Source: Zygnema cylindricum (taxonomy: Eukaryota; Streptophyta; Zygnematophyceae; Zygnematales; Zygnemataceae). From it: 64,000 bases of DNA. Shown piece after piece: positions 1 through 10,773 of this stretch; the stretch's first letter is position 1; each line of letters begins with the position of its first letter. A model generated the notes under the pieces. That model was given only the letters and a program-made list of their open reading frames with translations. It had not been told where the DNA came from and did not search any database. Location of the stretch: assembly GCA_037447655.1 (NCBI GenBank), contig JBBHKE010002354.1:1-64000 (forward strand). Direction: 5' to 3'. Made by a program: the position numbers and the translations under genes.

Positions 1-50
1 AAAATGTCAAAAAAATAAGCTTATTTAATGAGGGATTTGATTCTCCATGT

Positions 51-464
51 TTATGAGCGTAAACGTGGACTGTCGGATGCACAATCGGATACGCCATCGT
101 CTGTCACTTTCAGTTCGAAACAAGTGACCCGTAGTAGGTCAATTCTAAGCGCCTGAACGAATAGCATCGTGCCTCGTGGAAAAGTGAACAAACATCCACG
201 ACGGTCGCGCGACCAGGTGGGTACACGTCGCCCATGACATGTGCCTTTCGCCAAAGAGGATGCGAAGCCACCGGAAGCCGCAAGAAAATCTTTGATGGAG
301 GATAGTGTTTCACGCATCTGTTGCCATCCACTAACTCTTTTGACATTTTCGTACGCTTTTACAAATCTTAAGTTTCGTCTGCCCGTACAGATTTTATTCA
401 ATACGTCGTACGAGTCACTTTTTACCTTCACTGGTATAACTATGTGGTCACAATTCGCTCTCAA
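51..464 (-). CDS. Possible small ORF, unrecognised
   Basis: An open frame of 137 codons starts with ATG and has a fairly ordinary amino-acid mix. I recognise no family, motif, signal peptide or membrane segment. It sits in a repeat-rich region next to an inverted-repeat element, so it may be a chance ORF or the remnant of a transposon protein. Nothing in the flanks marks a promoter or splice site that would decide between these. Confidence 0.12.
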   Translation of the reverse strand: MRANCDHIVIPVKVKSDSYDVLNKICTGRRNLRFVKAYENVKRVSGWQQMRETLSSIKDFLAASGGFASSLAKGTCHGRRVPTWSRDRRGCLFTFPRGTMLFVQALRIDLLRVTCFELKVTDDGVSDCASDSPRLRS

Positions 465-776
465 AGATTATTTTTAAGATTTCCAAAATCTTATTCATCT
501 ATTAAGTGGACCAATCAAATTTTGCCATGTAAATAAAATGTCGGCCAAATGGAACGATGGCTTCAGTAAACGATTTTTTGACGTTTACTGAGACCGCCTA
601 ATGGAACAACGCTCTAAGTAAAACTTTGACAAGGACTTGTGTTGGTTTGCCCCCACTGCACCCGTGCGTTTCTGTTATGTTGAGTGAATGGACGTGACCG
701 CCATATAAAATTGCAAATTATAGACGTTTGGTCGTCTGTCCGTACGTCTTTTAAATAGGCAGTGTCTGTCCGTCTA

Positions 777-888
777 CACGTCTGTACGGAAACGTCTGTG
801 TATGCACGTCTGTACGGAAAAGTTTGTGTATGCACATCTGTACGGAAATTAATGTGTTTGCACGTCTGTAAGGAAACGTTTGTGTATG
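777..888. repeat. 28-bp tandem repeat, four copies
   Basis: Four head-to-tail units start at 777, 805, 833 and 861, each beginning CACGTCTGTACGGAAA or a near match and ending GTGTATG. The unit length is exactly 28 bp with a few substitutions per copy. It lies inside the inverted-repeat element at 541-1200. Confidence 0.9.
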
Positions 889-939
889 ATTAACAGGACA
901 CGGTCCATGTATGTGCAACGGTCATGGATTTTCTAGTCC

Positions 940-1112
940 GACAAAATGTGACACTATTTGGCAGAATGCGACATGATGTGACATAATGTTGTAAAACGTC
1001 ATAGAATGTGGCACAATGTGACAGAATGCGACACACAAAAGGTGTCTAAATGTGGTACATAATGGAGAGTGACAAAATGTCACACATGCCACAAAATGCG
1101 ACAAAGTGTGAC
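940..1112. repeat. Degenerate TGTGACAAAATG-type array
   Basis: Short diverged units based on TGTGACAWAATG run through this stretch with irregular spacing of about 10-12 bp. On the minus strand they read as a pseudo-protein rich in SHFVTFCHI. The same unit returns at 2779-3124, so the two arrays belong to one repeat family. Confidence 0.75.
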
Positions 1113-1598
1113 TTAGGGTAGAATTCCATTAGGCGGTCCCAGTAAATGTACGAAAAATTCTACTCGCAGCGTTTACTGGAAGACTATTCCATTTTGTCGG
1201 GCTAGTAACAAACCTTCCTCAATTATGATTGGCGCCACGTAGGTTAGAGTCCAGATTTGAAACTCTTAAAGAAAATCTTCAAACCGAAAGTCAGAACAAA
1301 ATATCTGTACGACCGGAGGTAGGTAATGATTCGTACGTAAAGATTCCGATCAGATTTTTAATTTTGAAAACAGAAATGAAAATTTCGAAAAGGAATGGCA
1401 AAACGACGCGGCAAACTTTGAAGGTCGCGGCAAACTTTGAATGTCGGTGGATGTCAGACGGAGCGTGCGAAAAAAATTTCGGCTCACGTGCATCCAGCGT
1501 GGCAGGTGGCACATGGACCGTTCGACGTAGGCACATGGCCTATACGACGTGTAGACCTGTGATCGCTTGTTCAAAGCGGATAATTTTTTGCTTTTTTC

Positions 1599-1652
1599 AC
1601 GTGTACCAATGGTACACGTCTAGTATCGTACAACTCTCCTCGCGAGGAGAGT
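1599..1652. repeat. Two adjacent palindromes
   Basis: 1599-1619 pairs ACGTGTACC with GGTACACGT around a 3-nt loop. 1633-1652 is a perfect 20-nt palindrome centred on CGCG (ACTCTCCT-CGCG-AGGAGAGT). Together they could extrude as a double hairpin. No gene overlaps them. Confidence 0.8.
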
Positions 1653-1702
1653 ATCGTCACACTGGATGATGTGCGCGATTGCTTCGCGGATCTGAAAAAT
1701 TG

Positions 1703-1868
1703 GAATATCCAACGGCCAGGAATTGCGCCTACATCATTGGAGCTTCCCGACAGCTTTCCAGAAACGATATTTCGTCTGACAAAAAAAAATTTAAGGTACG
1801 GCGTGGTACGAATATGTACGAACTTGTACGGCATCCAATAACGAACCACACTTTTCGTCTAATGGAAT
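1703..1868 (+). repeat. Dispersed repeat, copy 1 (partner at 20228-20370)
   Basis: This stretch shares a series of blocks in the same order with 20228-20370: ATATCCAACGG, ACATCATTGGAGC, TTTCGTCTGACAAAAAAA, then CACTTTT..GTCTAATGGAAT. The two copies differ by small indels. It is probably part of a non-autonomous element whose end is the TCTAATGGAA motif. Confidence 0.6.
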
Positions 1869-2157
1869 TCCACTCTTAGGGTGAAGTTCCATTAGACGAA
1901 AAGTGAGGAATTTTACAAAAATTCGGGCCTCTCCGTACTACGTCGTACTTCTTATTTTGTTTTTATGAGGAAAACAACATTACAGAGAATCTGCGTCCAA
2001 TAACGAACCACACTTTTCGTCTAATGGAATTCCACTCTTATGGTGAAGTTCCATTAGACGAAATGTGAGGAATTTTACAAAAATTCGGGCCTCTCCGTAC
2101 TACGTCGTACTTCTTATTTTGTTTTTATGCGGAAAACAACATTACAGAGAATCTTGT
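1834..2157 (+). repeat. 162-bp tandem duplication with internal palindrome
   Basis: 1834-1995 and 1996-2157 are nearly identical direct copies. Each contains an inverted repeat; in the first copy CACTTTTCGTCTAATGGA starts at 1849 and its reverse complement ends at 1905. The second copy has a few single-base changes. Confidence 0.9.
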
Positions 2158-2769
2158 CAATATTCTCCAGAAGTCTGGGAGTTAACAACGACTGTTGGAT
2201 GGTTTTTCGCGAAGAATTTGCTCCGAAAGTTTCTGTAATTGGTGATGTACCCCGCGAGGTACATCACCAATCACAGAAAAAATTGAGTTGCGACACGTTG
2301 GATAATAAGCATACGTGTCATAATGGCAACCAACGGAGATCAAAAAATTTTGCACACGATATACGCATTGAAAAATCCAACAAAAAATACAAACGAAAAG
2401 TCGTAACGCACTTTCGTCACGCTATTTCTATTAGCGCCCATTCGTCACACTATTTTTGGCAACGCTCATTCATCACGCGAAAAAAGAGGAACCCTAAAAA
2501 AATGATGTGGTATCTGACAAGGCGTCTACGGCGAGTACAAAAGTTGTGTTGCACGATGACCTGGTACGCACGTGCATGGTACGCAAATGAAGATTTTTGG
2601 TCGGTGTGAGAATCATTGACGATTTTTAATATCCGATATTGACTTACGTGGTACCACTCAATTTCGAGCACGTGGATCACAGACTGCGCAATGGAACTTC
2701 GTTCAAATTGTAGCATTTTGTAATGTTGGCCGTACAATTACAGAATGTCCTAATGGAACTTCACCCTTA
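1876..2769. mobile_element. Possible element with 20-bp terminal inverted repeats
   Basis: TTAGGGTGAAGTTCCATTAG at 1876-1895 is matched by its near-exact reverse complement at 2750-2769. The same motif recurs at 2036 and, more diverged, at 1114-1133, so it looks like the end of a small transposon family. I see no transposase in the interior. The ORF across 2127-2609 has no recognisable domain. Confidence 0.35.
2230..2279. repeat. 22-bp-arm perfect-type hairpin
   Basis: The arms 2230-2251 and 2258-2279 are complementary except for one position and enclose a 6-nt CCGCGA loop. There is no U-tract or flanking gene that would make it a terminator. It has the same CGCGAG core as the palindrome at 1633-1652. 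Confidence 0.85.
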
Positions 2770-2778
2770 CGCATCATT

Positions 2779-3124
2779 ACGTCACACTTAACTCTGGAAT
2801 AATGTGACAACATGTCACATAATGCTACACAATGTGACGTAATATGACACCTGTGACCGAATGTGGACGACTGTAACAGAATATGATGTAATGTAACATA
2901 ATGCCATATGATGCTACATAATCTGACAAAATGTGACATAATGTGGTAGAATGTGACTGGATGCAGTTCAATGTAGCAGAACGTGACAAAATGTAACTGA
3001 ATGTGGACGGAATGTGGCATAATATGACAGATTGTGACATACTATGACAGAATTCGACATTATTGTGACATATATGACGGAATGTATTATGAATTCGACA
3101 TTATTGTGACATATGTGACGAAAT
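2779..3124. repeat. Second TGTGACATAATG-type array
   Basis: About 30 diverged units of TGTGACATAATG-like sequence follow directly after the inverted-repeat end at 2750-2769. Two copies of a longer unit (GAATTCGACATTATTGTGAC) lie near 3050-3110. Long ORFs on the minus strand here are an artefact of the repeat. 3125-3520 holds nothing I can identify. Confidence 0.75.
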
Positions 3125-3525
3125 GTATTTAGCAATTAGCATTATACAGTAGCCTTCTACTTTTCTAAAACACATTTAATGCATCAATCAGCTTTTCATT
3201 TGTCGATAGCCGCATCTACTTTTGTCATGCAAGTTATTCATTTTGAAAAAAATTCTTGTCACAACCTGAAATCTGAAAATATATCGGACAATATGTTCAG
3301 ACACATGGTTGGACCAAATGTGATTGCAAAAATAAGGGAATAGTTTCATTTTTTTTCAAAAAAGAAAAAAAAAAGAAATTGATGTTGAGAGAAAATCTCA
3401 CTTCAACTGCAGTTTAATAAAGTAATATGAGATTAAGAAATTCGATTGTACCGGCTCCATGGGCGTCCCAACTTCGTTAGGGTTAACAAGGTTTGCCCAA
3501 TCCTAACCCCTGCAGTCAAGCCGGA

Positions 3526-3675
3526 GTCTCCGTACATAGACTAACGGGGAGACTCCGTACACAGAACGACGGGAAGTATCCGTACATAGTCTGACGTGGA
3601 GTCTCCGTAAATAGAATTTCGGGGAGACTCCTCCGTACATAGACTGACAGGAAGTCTCCGTACATAGACTGATTC
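3526..3675. repeat. 25-bp tandem repeat, six copies
   Basis: Units start at 3526, 3551, 3576, 3601, 3626 and 3654. The consensus begins GTCTCCGTACATAGACTGAC; the fifth copy carries a 3-bp insertion and the sixth is short. They form the 3' part of a minus-strand ORF that I do not regard as a gene. Confidence 0.9.
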
Positions 3676-5832
3676 CAGAACTCCAAACACGTCTTGAACC
3701 GATACGCTTTCTGTTTCTCGTTACAAAAACTTGCTCGGATCAGAATGTTCTTTGTCGTCACTTGTCTTACAGGCCAATCACGCATCATTTTGATTTCCAC
3801 TTTTGTTGGTGCATTTGAAGAACGGCGTGTGAGTTGCCATCTGACAGTTTCTGTCTTCCAATAACTATTCCAGAAGATTATTTGACTGCCATGAGTTGCC
3901 AATCGCAAGAAGCACTCAGAGCGAATTTTAAAGTATCCACATTATTTAGCAATTGCAATAGGTAGAACACCAGTTGTGCGTTTAACAATGTTATACAACA
4001 AGTACTTGCACCACATTAAAGCTGGATGCAAATGAGTATTTAAAAAGTTATAAAATGTTAGCTTGTCAATATCTAGTCAAGACCATATGCAGCCAAAACT
4101 ACAGTAGGTTCAACTAAGTTACTTTTCACTTTGTAGACACTACATTCACACCATCTCCCATTCTTGAGCCTAACTCTATTCTACACAACTAGGTCTTCTC
4201 CTCTCTAATTGTTAGGTCTCCTGGTTTCATCTCTGCAGGTTTTCTGTACTCCTCTCAGCAGTAGTGACACTTCTTGTGTAGAGATTGAGATGGAAAAATT
4301 ATCCCAGGAGTCTCTATTACTCCTTCTAGATCTATTTTCTTCTTCAGTCTTTCATTTTTTTTTTATCTAACATGGTGTTGTATACTCGTTAATATGCCGC
4401 ATTTCAACCCTAAAAAATATTTTTCTATATGTATCCAATAGCTTGCTCCATTTCAAACCTGAAAATAACGTATCAATAACTGTTTCTTTAATGAACCTAT
4501 TTATTAATCATCTAATTACTCAATTAATTAATAATTAGTTGTCCAATTAATAAATTAATTTTTAAAAAGAAAAACCAAACTGGGTAATTTTGCTTTTACT
4601 TACTTTTTTTCGCCTAATTATCTGCCTTTGCTATGTCCCTTGCCATGTCATCCACACTAAAATTATTTTACTTCGTGCGGTCCTACTTTGCAACGTCAGC
4701 TTCTTCACTCCTCTCAAGGAACAACATATATTCCATTTCTTGTTTCTCAGTCGTTACATTATAGCTTGTGTTTTTGCCATAAAAATTCCACTCCAACAGC
4801 CTAATTTGTCTAATTTTGCAGTTCGTTTTTGTGCATTTTGCTTAGTTACTCGGCCAATTTCTCGTGTCCTTCACAATCATGAATTTAAGATCAATAGACC
4901 ATATTCTTAAGAAGAGTTTGTACAACAATAAACTAGTTGCAAGTGCTAATTTTATTGAGGAATATTCTACTAATTGCTATATCTATGTAAAAAATACCAT
5001 GAAGTATCTAGACATAAATTATTGATAGGAGAATTGCAACAACATGTTGTCATAAGGTCGATGCAATTACTACGAGTTCTACTTTTGGAAATTGGCGAAG
5101 GACAAAACTTTGGAAACTCGTAGTCTTCATACGCTTTGATTGAAAACATCAATAATGCTAATCTCCAGTATCAACGCACAATCAAATAAACTTGCTTGTT
5201 TTAGACATGAAGTTACTCCAATATCAACCAGCTAAATATCTTCTTTAATAGCAAATTGTGCGTTACATTGACATTGTGCAAACAAGTTGATTTTTTTTTT
5301 AATTCTAAAAACATTCTTCATGAAACAATTCCTGATTTGCGTAAAAATCAAAAATTATTATTCCTCAAAAGACAAGTCAGAACAAGTCATATATAATAAC
5401 AAGTCAGAACTCCATCAAGTCGGTAAACGGGTCATATGGGGCCCTATATTTAATAAAAATAAACTGCACGTTAGCACAATTGGATTTTAGCTGGCCATAT
5501 ACAAAAAGTAGGTGTTCACAAAGTACCTAGAAATTAAAGGAACTGCTTGATTACATGAATCTTTAATAAAATTCTAACATCTTACCAGGATGTGTAAAAC
5601 ATTAGTTATTGATGTGGACAACATTCCCTAATTGTGTGATTTCTGAATTTTGTCTATTTTAAATACAAGAATTTGTATCACTCCTAAACTTCTGTTTTGA
5701 TGGGCCTTATTTCTTAGTATATAGAAGACAAGGCTATTGCGTATCCCAAAAAGTTAAAACACACACAAATTTAGAAACGTAGACTCTCCGACATACCACT
5801 ATACACTACAATTTAGACTAACTTGATTACTC
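3676..5832. other. AT-rich stretch, nothing identified
   Basis: I find no convincing coding sequence, RNA gene or element ends. There is a short AT palindromic tract near 4500-4560. The ORFs here are short and lack recognisable domains. Confidence 0.6.
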
Positions 5833-6522
5833 TTAATCTAAATGTGTGGTTGGACGCTGCACTAAGGCCCTTTTTGCGATACTCGTACCATCTTCAGCTA
5901 GTATCCAATAAGTCGAAGCTGGATTAGTGTTGACTTTTCCAACAGACATTGTAGAAAAATCTTCCATTTTTGTCGTTTTCCCCACCTTTGTCCCTTTCCA
6001 GCTAACATCCAAACTGCCACCTCTACTGAGTAGCTTGTTTTCCTGTCTCCCGTTAATTATTCTGTGAAAGATACTTTTTTTTTTCAGCTCTCCCGAGCCT
6101 CGCCTTTCTAAAGGTTTCGCCGTAGGTTCGAGTGGAGCTTTGACTCCAGGTTTGACCGCAGGTTCGGCTGCTACAGTTTCAGTTATTCCGTTCCGCTGCC
6201 TCTGCGGCGAACTGTTATTTGATCGAGCTTTCTGTCTCGCCGATTCTAAACGGTCCTTAAAATCGTTTAAATCGAAGGAAGAAGGCGTCGAAAGATCGTT
6301 CGAAGGATCGAGCGATCTCGTGCGCGCGATTGGGCCGGCGGCTCCGATCATCTGAACGGATGCCGTTCGTCGCAGGTGTGCTTCATTTACGAGCTTGTGT
6401 TTGTCCCATGCCACTCTATTTCCGTTTCCATGGATGGTTCTGTTGGTTTTTACCATTTTTGCTAGTTTGTCGTTTCCCCACCACGTGCTTCTAGTTTCCC
6501 CAGTGAGTGTACTGGAAGCCAT
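5833..6522 (-). CDS. Unrecognised basic, Ser/Pro-rich protein (229 aa)
   Basis: The frame is open for 294 codons. I place the start at the internal ATG at 6520-6522 because it has a plant-like context (GCC ATG GCT TCC), while the upstream 65 residues look like translated leader. The protein begins MASSTLTGETRSTWWGND and is rich in Lys, Arg, Ser and Pro. Its middle holds a run of repeated AVKPG / LEPTAKP segments, and a conserved-looking tail ends ASTYWILAEDGTSIAKRAL. I see no signal peptide, membrane segment or known catalytic motif. It could be a small lineage-specific regulatory or cytoskeletal protein, but that is a guess. No introns are needed. A TATA box lies about 460 bp upstream, next to a MITE insertion. 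Confidence 0.5.
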   Translation of the reverse strand: MASSTLTGETRSTWWGNDKLAKMVKTNRTIHGNGNRVAWDKHKLVNEAHLRRTASVQMIGAAGPIARTRSLDPSNDLSTPSSFDLNDFKDRLESARQKARSNNSSPQRQRNGITETVAAEPAVKPGVKAPLEPTAKPLERRGSGELKKKSIFHRIINGRQENKLLSRGGSLDVSWKGTKVGKTTKMEDFSTMSVGKVNTNPASTYWILAEDGTSIAKRALVQRPTTHLD

Positions 6523-6980
6523 GGCGGGAGAAAAAAGATGTCTTGTACGAGGCTTTAGTAAAGTGATGATAAAGGAAATAGTGATAAATAAATGAATAAA
6601 TAGTGATGAGATTTGGAGAGGAACTGAAGATTTGAAGGATTTGGAAAACATGCTCGTGAAATTTAAGGGCGGGAACCAAAATGGGACGCGGGAGACTCGG
6701 GTCTCTCGCACAAACATAAGCGGTTAAATCTGACGGCTGGATTTCCTCAGATGTGCGTACAGTTTGCGGCAACAATCATGCCGTTGACTGACGTGAGGTA
6801 CGATATGTTACCGACACCACGTGCAGTTCGAACTTGGGAGTGCTACAAATAAATGGACGGTCCCGATGAAGCCCGGTAGCCCGGTCGAGGTTGGTGAATC
6901 GGAAGTTCGAAATGGGGAATGTTCTTCGCACGATATCTGATACGGCGGCTGGAGTCCCGACCAGCGAACGAAGCGTACGA

Positions 6981-6991
6981 CCTTTTATATA
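6981..6991 (-). promoter_or_regulatory. TATA box candidate for the 5833-6522 gene
   Basis: On the minus strand this reads TATATAAAAGG, a strong plant TATA box. It would give a leader of roughly 400 nt before the chosen ATG. The 8-bp target-site duplication of the adjacent MITE overlaps it, so the element landed at the core promoter. Confidence 0.4.
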
Positions 6992-6994
6992 AAG

Positions 6995-7295
6995 CATAGT
7001 TCAAAAGTAGGTGAAAGTAGGCCCATACAATATGCCTATTGTATGCTAAACATACAATATGACCTTACAGCCCATATTGTATACGGACCTATTCGGACCA
7101 ATTAAAACATTCGGACCATGGACCAATTAAAACATTCGGACCAAAATATTTTATTTACACCGTGAGATTCGGACGATCGGACGCTCGCTGATCAAAGTAG
7201 CGATCTAAGAAGATCACATGAAAAGCCCATAACACAACTTACGATAAAGGCGCCGACCAAAGGCCTACCATAAAAACGCCTACTTTTGAACTATG
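6995..7295. mobile_element. hAT-like MITE with 8-bp target-site duplication
   Basis: The ends CATAGTTCAAAAGTAGGTG (6995-7013) and CGCCTACTTTTGAACTATG (7277-7295) are inverted repeats with one mismatch in 19. They are flanked by the perfect 8-bp direct repeat ATATAAAG at 6987-6994 and 7296-7303. An 8-bp duplication is typical of the hAT superfamily. The 301-bp interior has no coding sequence and includes internal CATACAATATG-type repeats. Confidence 0.88.
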
Positions 7296-7303
7296 ATATA
7301 AAG

Positions 7304-8530
7304 TATGTCGACGTTTCAAAAATATTAAATATAATACAGCATATACGATACGTACTCTATAAAGTACAAGCGTTATAGTTTCGTGTATTGAACTGTTTTA
7401 CATAACTGTGATTTGAACAAAGGATGCAACGGCAGCGCGCGTTCGTGACCGTCATCCCGTCATGACAGTTGACTTACTGCAACGTAACTTTTCTTTTAGC
7501 TGTTTCGCACAAACTGGGCGAAGCGAAGTCCTCTCTGGCCGTCGGATAATTGCCATGGACGGCTCTCTGTTACTCTCATGATTTTTCTCTAGATTTACGT
7601 TCTTCTTTTAATGTTAACTAAAACTTTAGCCGAAGAGACAAATTGTCGTGACGTGCCGATGACACCTTAATATCTGCGACCCGTGATGCGAATTCGTACT
7701 AAAAAACGCACTAAATCGGTTCTTTGACTCGGACTACGAATTGCTCTAATTTGTAGTAGAATAATTAGTACGATTGCAATTTTGTTCGGGACTCCTGACC
7801 AAGAAATAATGATTTTGTTCAAAAGTTCAAAATACTCAAGTACCCTACCGTACATTTATCTGTACCGCTAGTACAAGTCATGTCCTCTATATAGTAGACA
7901 GTTGTATACTGCAAGCATTTGTGCTGACTGGGTCACATTAAAATCAGGACACCGTGGATGTAGAGAGGTTTCCTACAACGGTGCAAAAGTGGTCCTTAAA
8001 CGATCCGCATAAAACGCTTTCCGTGATTCGCGGAAGGACTTTCTATAAACTCTAAAGTGAAGGAAGAGCTTCACGTACGGAATTTCAGACTTGTCGGCGG
8101 ATATGAGACACCTGACAGCTGTACAAGTGAACACAGCCAATGCGACAGTTCCGACACGACGGCCTTTCGATCGGCACGTTCACGGTAGAAATATCGCCGA
8201 TTTTATTGGTATTTCATACGTCCAACAACAGCAGCGATTCAGTTCAGAACAGTGTTCGCAATGATGATTAAAAAAGAAAGAGGAAAATTTATTGAAAAAG
8301 CTGAGAGTTAATGACGTTGTTGTGAATTTTTAGCGACGGATCACTTGCTTGACATAAAGTCTGAAAAACGAAAGAAAAGAAAATATTTTTTTAGCCACTT
8401 ACAATTTTCTAGACTCCACACTTATTTTACCTTATGAAAACTTTTTGTTTTGACGAGGAAACACGTGTTGTTCGACTGACGATGTTATCACAGGGCAATG
8501 ACTATTTGACTCCGAAAAGTCAAAAACCAC
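7304..8530. other. Intergenic stretch, nothing identified
   Basis: No ORF with a recognisable domain, no tRNA-like fold and no clear element ends were seen. Confidence 0.5.
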
Positions 8531-8733
8531 TACACCTTGAATCGTGATTAGCGTATAGAAATTATTAGTGAAAAGAAAAAATTAGCGTCATTCATTCTAA
8601 TTTAGTTCCCGGAGACGTGGCAGATTATGGTCCACGTCCTTAAATAGTGTAATTTATTGTATTTAAGGTATCAATGTCAAAATTTTGGGGTGCCGATATA
8701 GCGTAAATAAGGCTAATAACGATTCACGGTGTA
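8531..8733 (+). mobile_element. TA-flanked MITE, copy 1
   Basis: The ends TACACCTTGAATCGTGATTAG (8531-8551) and the reverse complement of TACACCGTGAATCGTTATTAG (8713-8733) are inverted repeats. The interior shares GAGACGTGGCAGATTATGG and TCCACGT with the second copy at 59904-60104. A TA dinucleotide at each edge fits a Tc1/mariner-type (Stowaway-like) target. The element is joined directly to LTR sequence on its right. Confidence 0.75.
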
Positions 8734-9691
8734 CTGTACATAAAAGTACAAGTGCCGGAGTACTTTCTTTATGGCATGGCCTAAACTGTGATATCTGTCA
8801 CAGCCGTAGTTGTTATCGTGCACTTCGAGGATTCTGTAAATCCGTACGATGTTGCCACGTGTCATCCGGAGTGGCGAATTTTCTCCCCTGAGCAATTAGT
8901 TATAGCTGGCCAAAGATGACCTTTAAATACAAAAGCTCTTTCGGAGAGAGGCGCCTATCTTCAATTTTTTTAAGTCTAAACCTCTCTCTAAACCCTCTAC
9001 TACTAAAGTACGTTAGCAATCACAAGACAGTACCGTACATAAAAGTACAGGTGTTGGAGTACTTTCTGTACGGCATGGCCATAACTGTGACATATGTCAC
9101 ATCCGGACTTGTTATCATGCACTCGGGGGATTCTGTAAACTCGTAAGATGTTGCCACGTGTCTCCACGAGTGGCGCCGTCCTAAACCCGCCAATGCGGCC
9201 ATTCCGGAATCTAGGCTCGCACCATGGTTGCGGTCAAAGTTGGCTTTTGATACGGACCGTCAAAATAAATGTCCGTAACATTTATTTTGTACGGTATATA
9301 GGGTACAGTGGGTTTTATGCTTTAAGATTCCATTTTATCAGTTAAATGGAATCTTTGGCGTGTACACATTTAAATATCTATCATACACAATATATATTAG
9401 CATTCTTCCTATACTATAGTATAAAGCTAACGGCTACCGGCTTTCTCTAACAGACGGTAGGTACTAGGATCACATCCTGATGCCGACAGCCCTTAATGGT
9501 ATAGACTATGTTTTTAGCCTATTTTGTGTCTCCATGGACAGCATACTTAGCCATGGTTCTAGCTCTCTCTCCAATATTGAGTGACTACAACAAGTATTGG
9601 GACTCGAGAGTGGAGAAAAAAGCACGTTGCCTTTACTGACTTCCTCTTTTTACTTTCCTATTCAGACTTTGAAAATACATGAATTTCAACA
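8734..9691 (-). mobile_element. Copia LTR remnants, A' type, minus orientation
   Basis: 8734-8883 and 9030-9180 are two copies of the same LTR segment (ACATAAAAGTACA...GTACGGCATGGCC...TTGCCACGTGTC). From 8884 the sequence follows the A' LTR in reverse: TGGCCAAAGATG..TAAATAC, then the GGATCACATCC block near 9470, the GCCATGGTTCTAGCTC block, and an end in TTTCAACA at about 9691. The first piece is therefore a truncated LTR placed next to a fuller one. Confidence 0.6.
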
Positions 9692-10773
9692 CTCCATAGG
9701 TCCTCAAAATGGGCAGCTCATACGACACCCTTAAGATAACCCTGACCCCTTTGTGTTTCAATAAGAATAATCGCCACCTTAGTAGACTAAAACTTTAACT
9801 ACTTTTACCATTGTGAAGAGAAGACTCCCTTAAGTTGATAGCAAAAAGAAATTCTGAATTTGCTCCCTTGAGTAGTAAGTTATGAAGGGTCAAATTTGAC
9901 CTTTTGTACAGTAGCACCCTCGGAGAGAGGCGGCTACCTACCAAATTTTTTAAGTCATAAATCCCTCTCTAAACCTCTTTGGTACTAAAGTACTGCACCA
10001 ATCAAAATATTGTGTCGTAAAGAAAGCTACAAATGCAGAGTACAATTTGAAAAGCCATCGTACGGCATGGCCAAAATGTAAACGTCTACCAAATCTGGAT
10101 TCGTTTCGATATTTTCCGGAGATGTTGCAAGCCAATGAGGTTGTGCCACGTGTCACTTTACGTGGCGATGACCGAAAATTTTCAAAACGCCTATTTTTGA
10201 TCTCGCCACCTATCGTGGCCGTTCCATAAAAACCGGCTTTCAACTCTCTAGCCGTCGAAAAATAAATGCGCGATATTTGTTTCGCCGTCGAAATAAATGC
10301 GCGGTATTTGTTTCGCGAAGTATTGTAAGCCGTTTTTATACTCTAAATGTGTCTATGTGCCACAAGTCTATTCGAGCCGTTAATTGAATTTATCTATCTG
10401 TACATCTTTAAATATTTAATGAACCCTATATACCTCAGCACTGGTCCTAGACTATAAGACAATCCTAACGACTACTGTTGACATTGACGGACGGTAGGTA
10501 CCAGGATCAAATCCTAGGTATGTCAAGTAATTTTTGGTAAACCTACCAAAAAACTACTGCCTGTGTCTCTCTCTAGACAGCATAGGCAGCCATGGCTCTA
10601 GCTCCCTCTCTAACCTTCAGTGATTGCGACAAGTGTGGGAGTTGAAGAGAGGACTTGCGACAAGTGTGGGAGTTGAAGAGCAGACTTAGTGGCAGACTGT
10701 CTCTGCATCTTTTTTGCATTTTATTTTACATGTTCAGACCTAGAAAATACTAAAAAAACCATTAATTTCTACA
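9692..10773 (-). mobile_element. Solo copia LTR, family A, minus orientation
   Basis: The order of blocks matches the A-family LTR in reverse: CTCCATAGGTCCTC, CCCTGACCCCTTTGTGTTTCA, the AATAAATGCGCGGTATTTGTTTC blocks, CCAGGATCAAATCCT, and an end at ATTAATTTCTACA (10773). No internal region follows, because the minisatellite begins immediately. Identity with intact copies is clearly lower, so this is an old insertion. Confidence 0.65.

Larger units (their letters stand above)
541..1200. mobile_element. Inverted-repeat-bounded non-autonomous element
   Basis: Two long imperfect inverted arms face each other: 545-607 on the left and 1121-1197 on the right. The best part of each arm is ACCGCCTAATGGAA (594-607) and its reverse complement at 1121-1134, with CAGTAAACG-type blocks further out. 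The centre carries two tandem arrays (777-888 and 940-1112) and no coding sequence. TGTCGG occurs at both outer edges, but I cannot fix a clean target-site duplication. A MITE or foldback element is the best reading. Confidence 0.5.

Noticed and set aside
2127-2609. 160-aa plus-strand ORF as a transposase
   Set aside because: No DDE, zinc-finger or dimerisation motif is visible, and the ORF starts within the tandem duplication and crosses a large hairpin.
922-3040. Minus-strand ORFs rich in SHFVTFCHI repeats
   Set aside because: They come from the degenerate TGTGAC array; there is no start context, no conserved domain and the periodicity is the DNA repeat.
777-3675. CRISPR-like array
   Set aside because: The units are directly tandem without unique spacers, and the sequence is eukaryotic.
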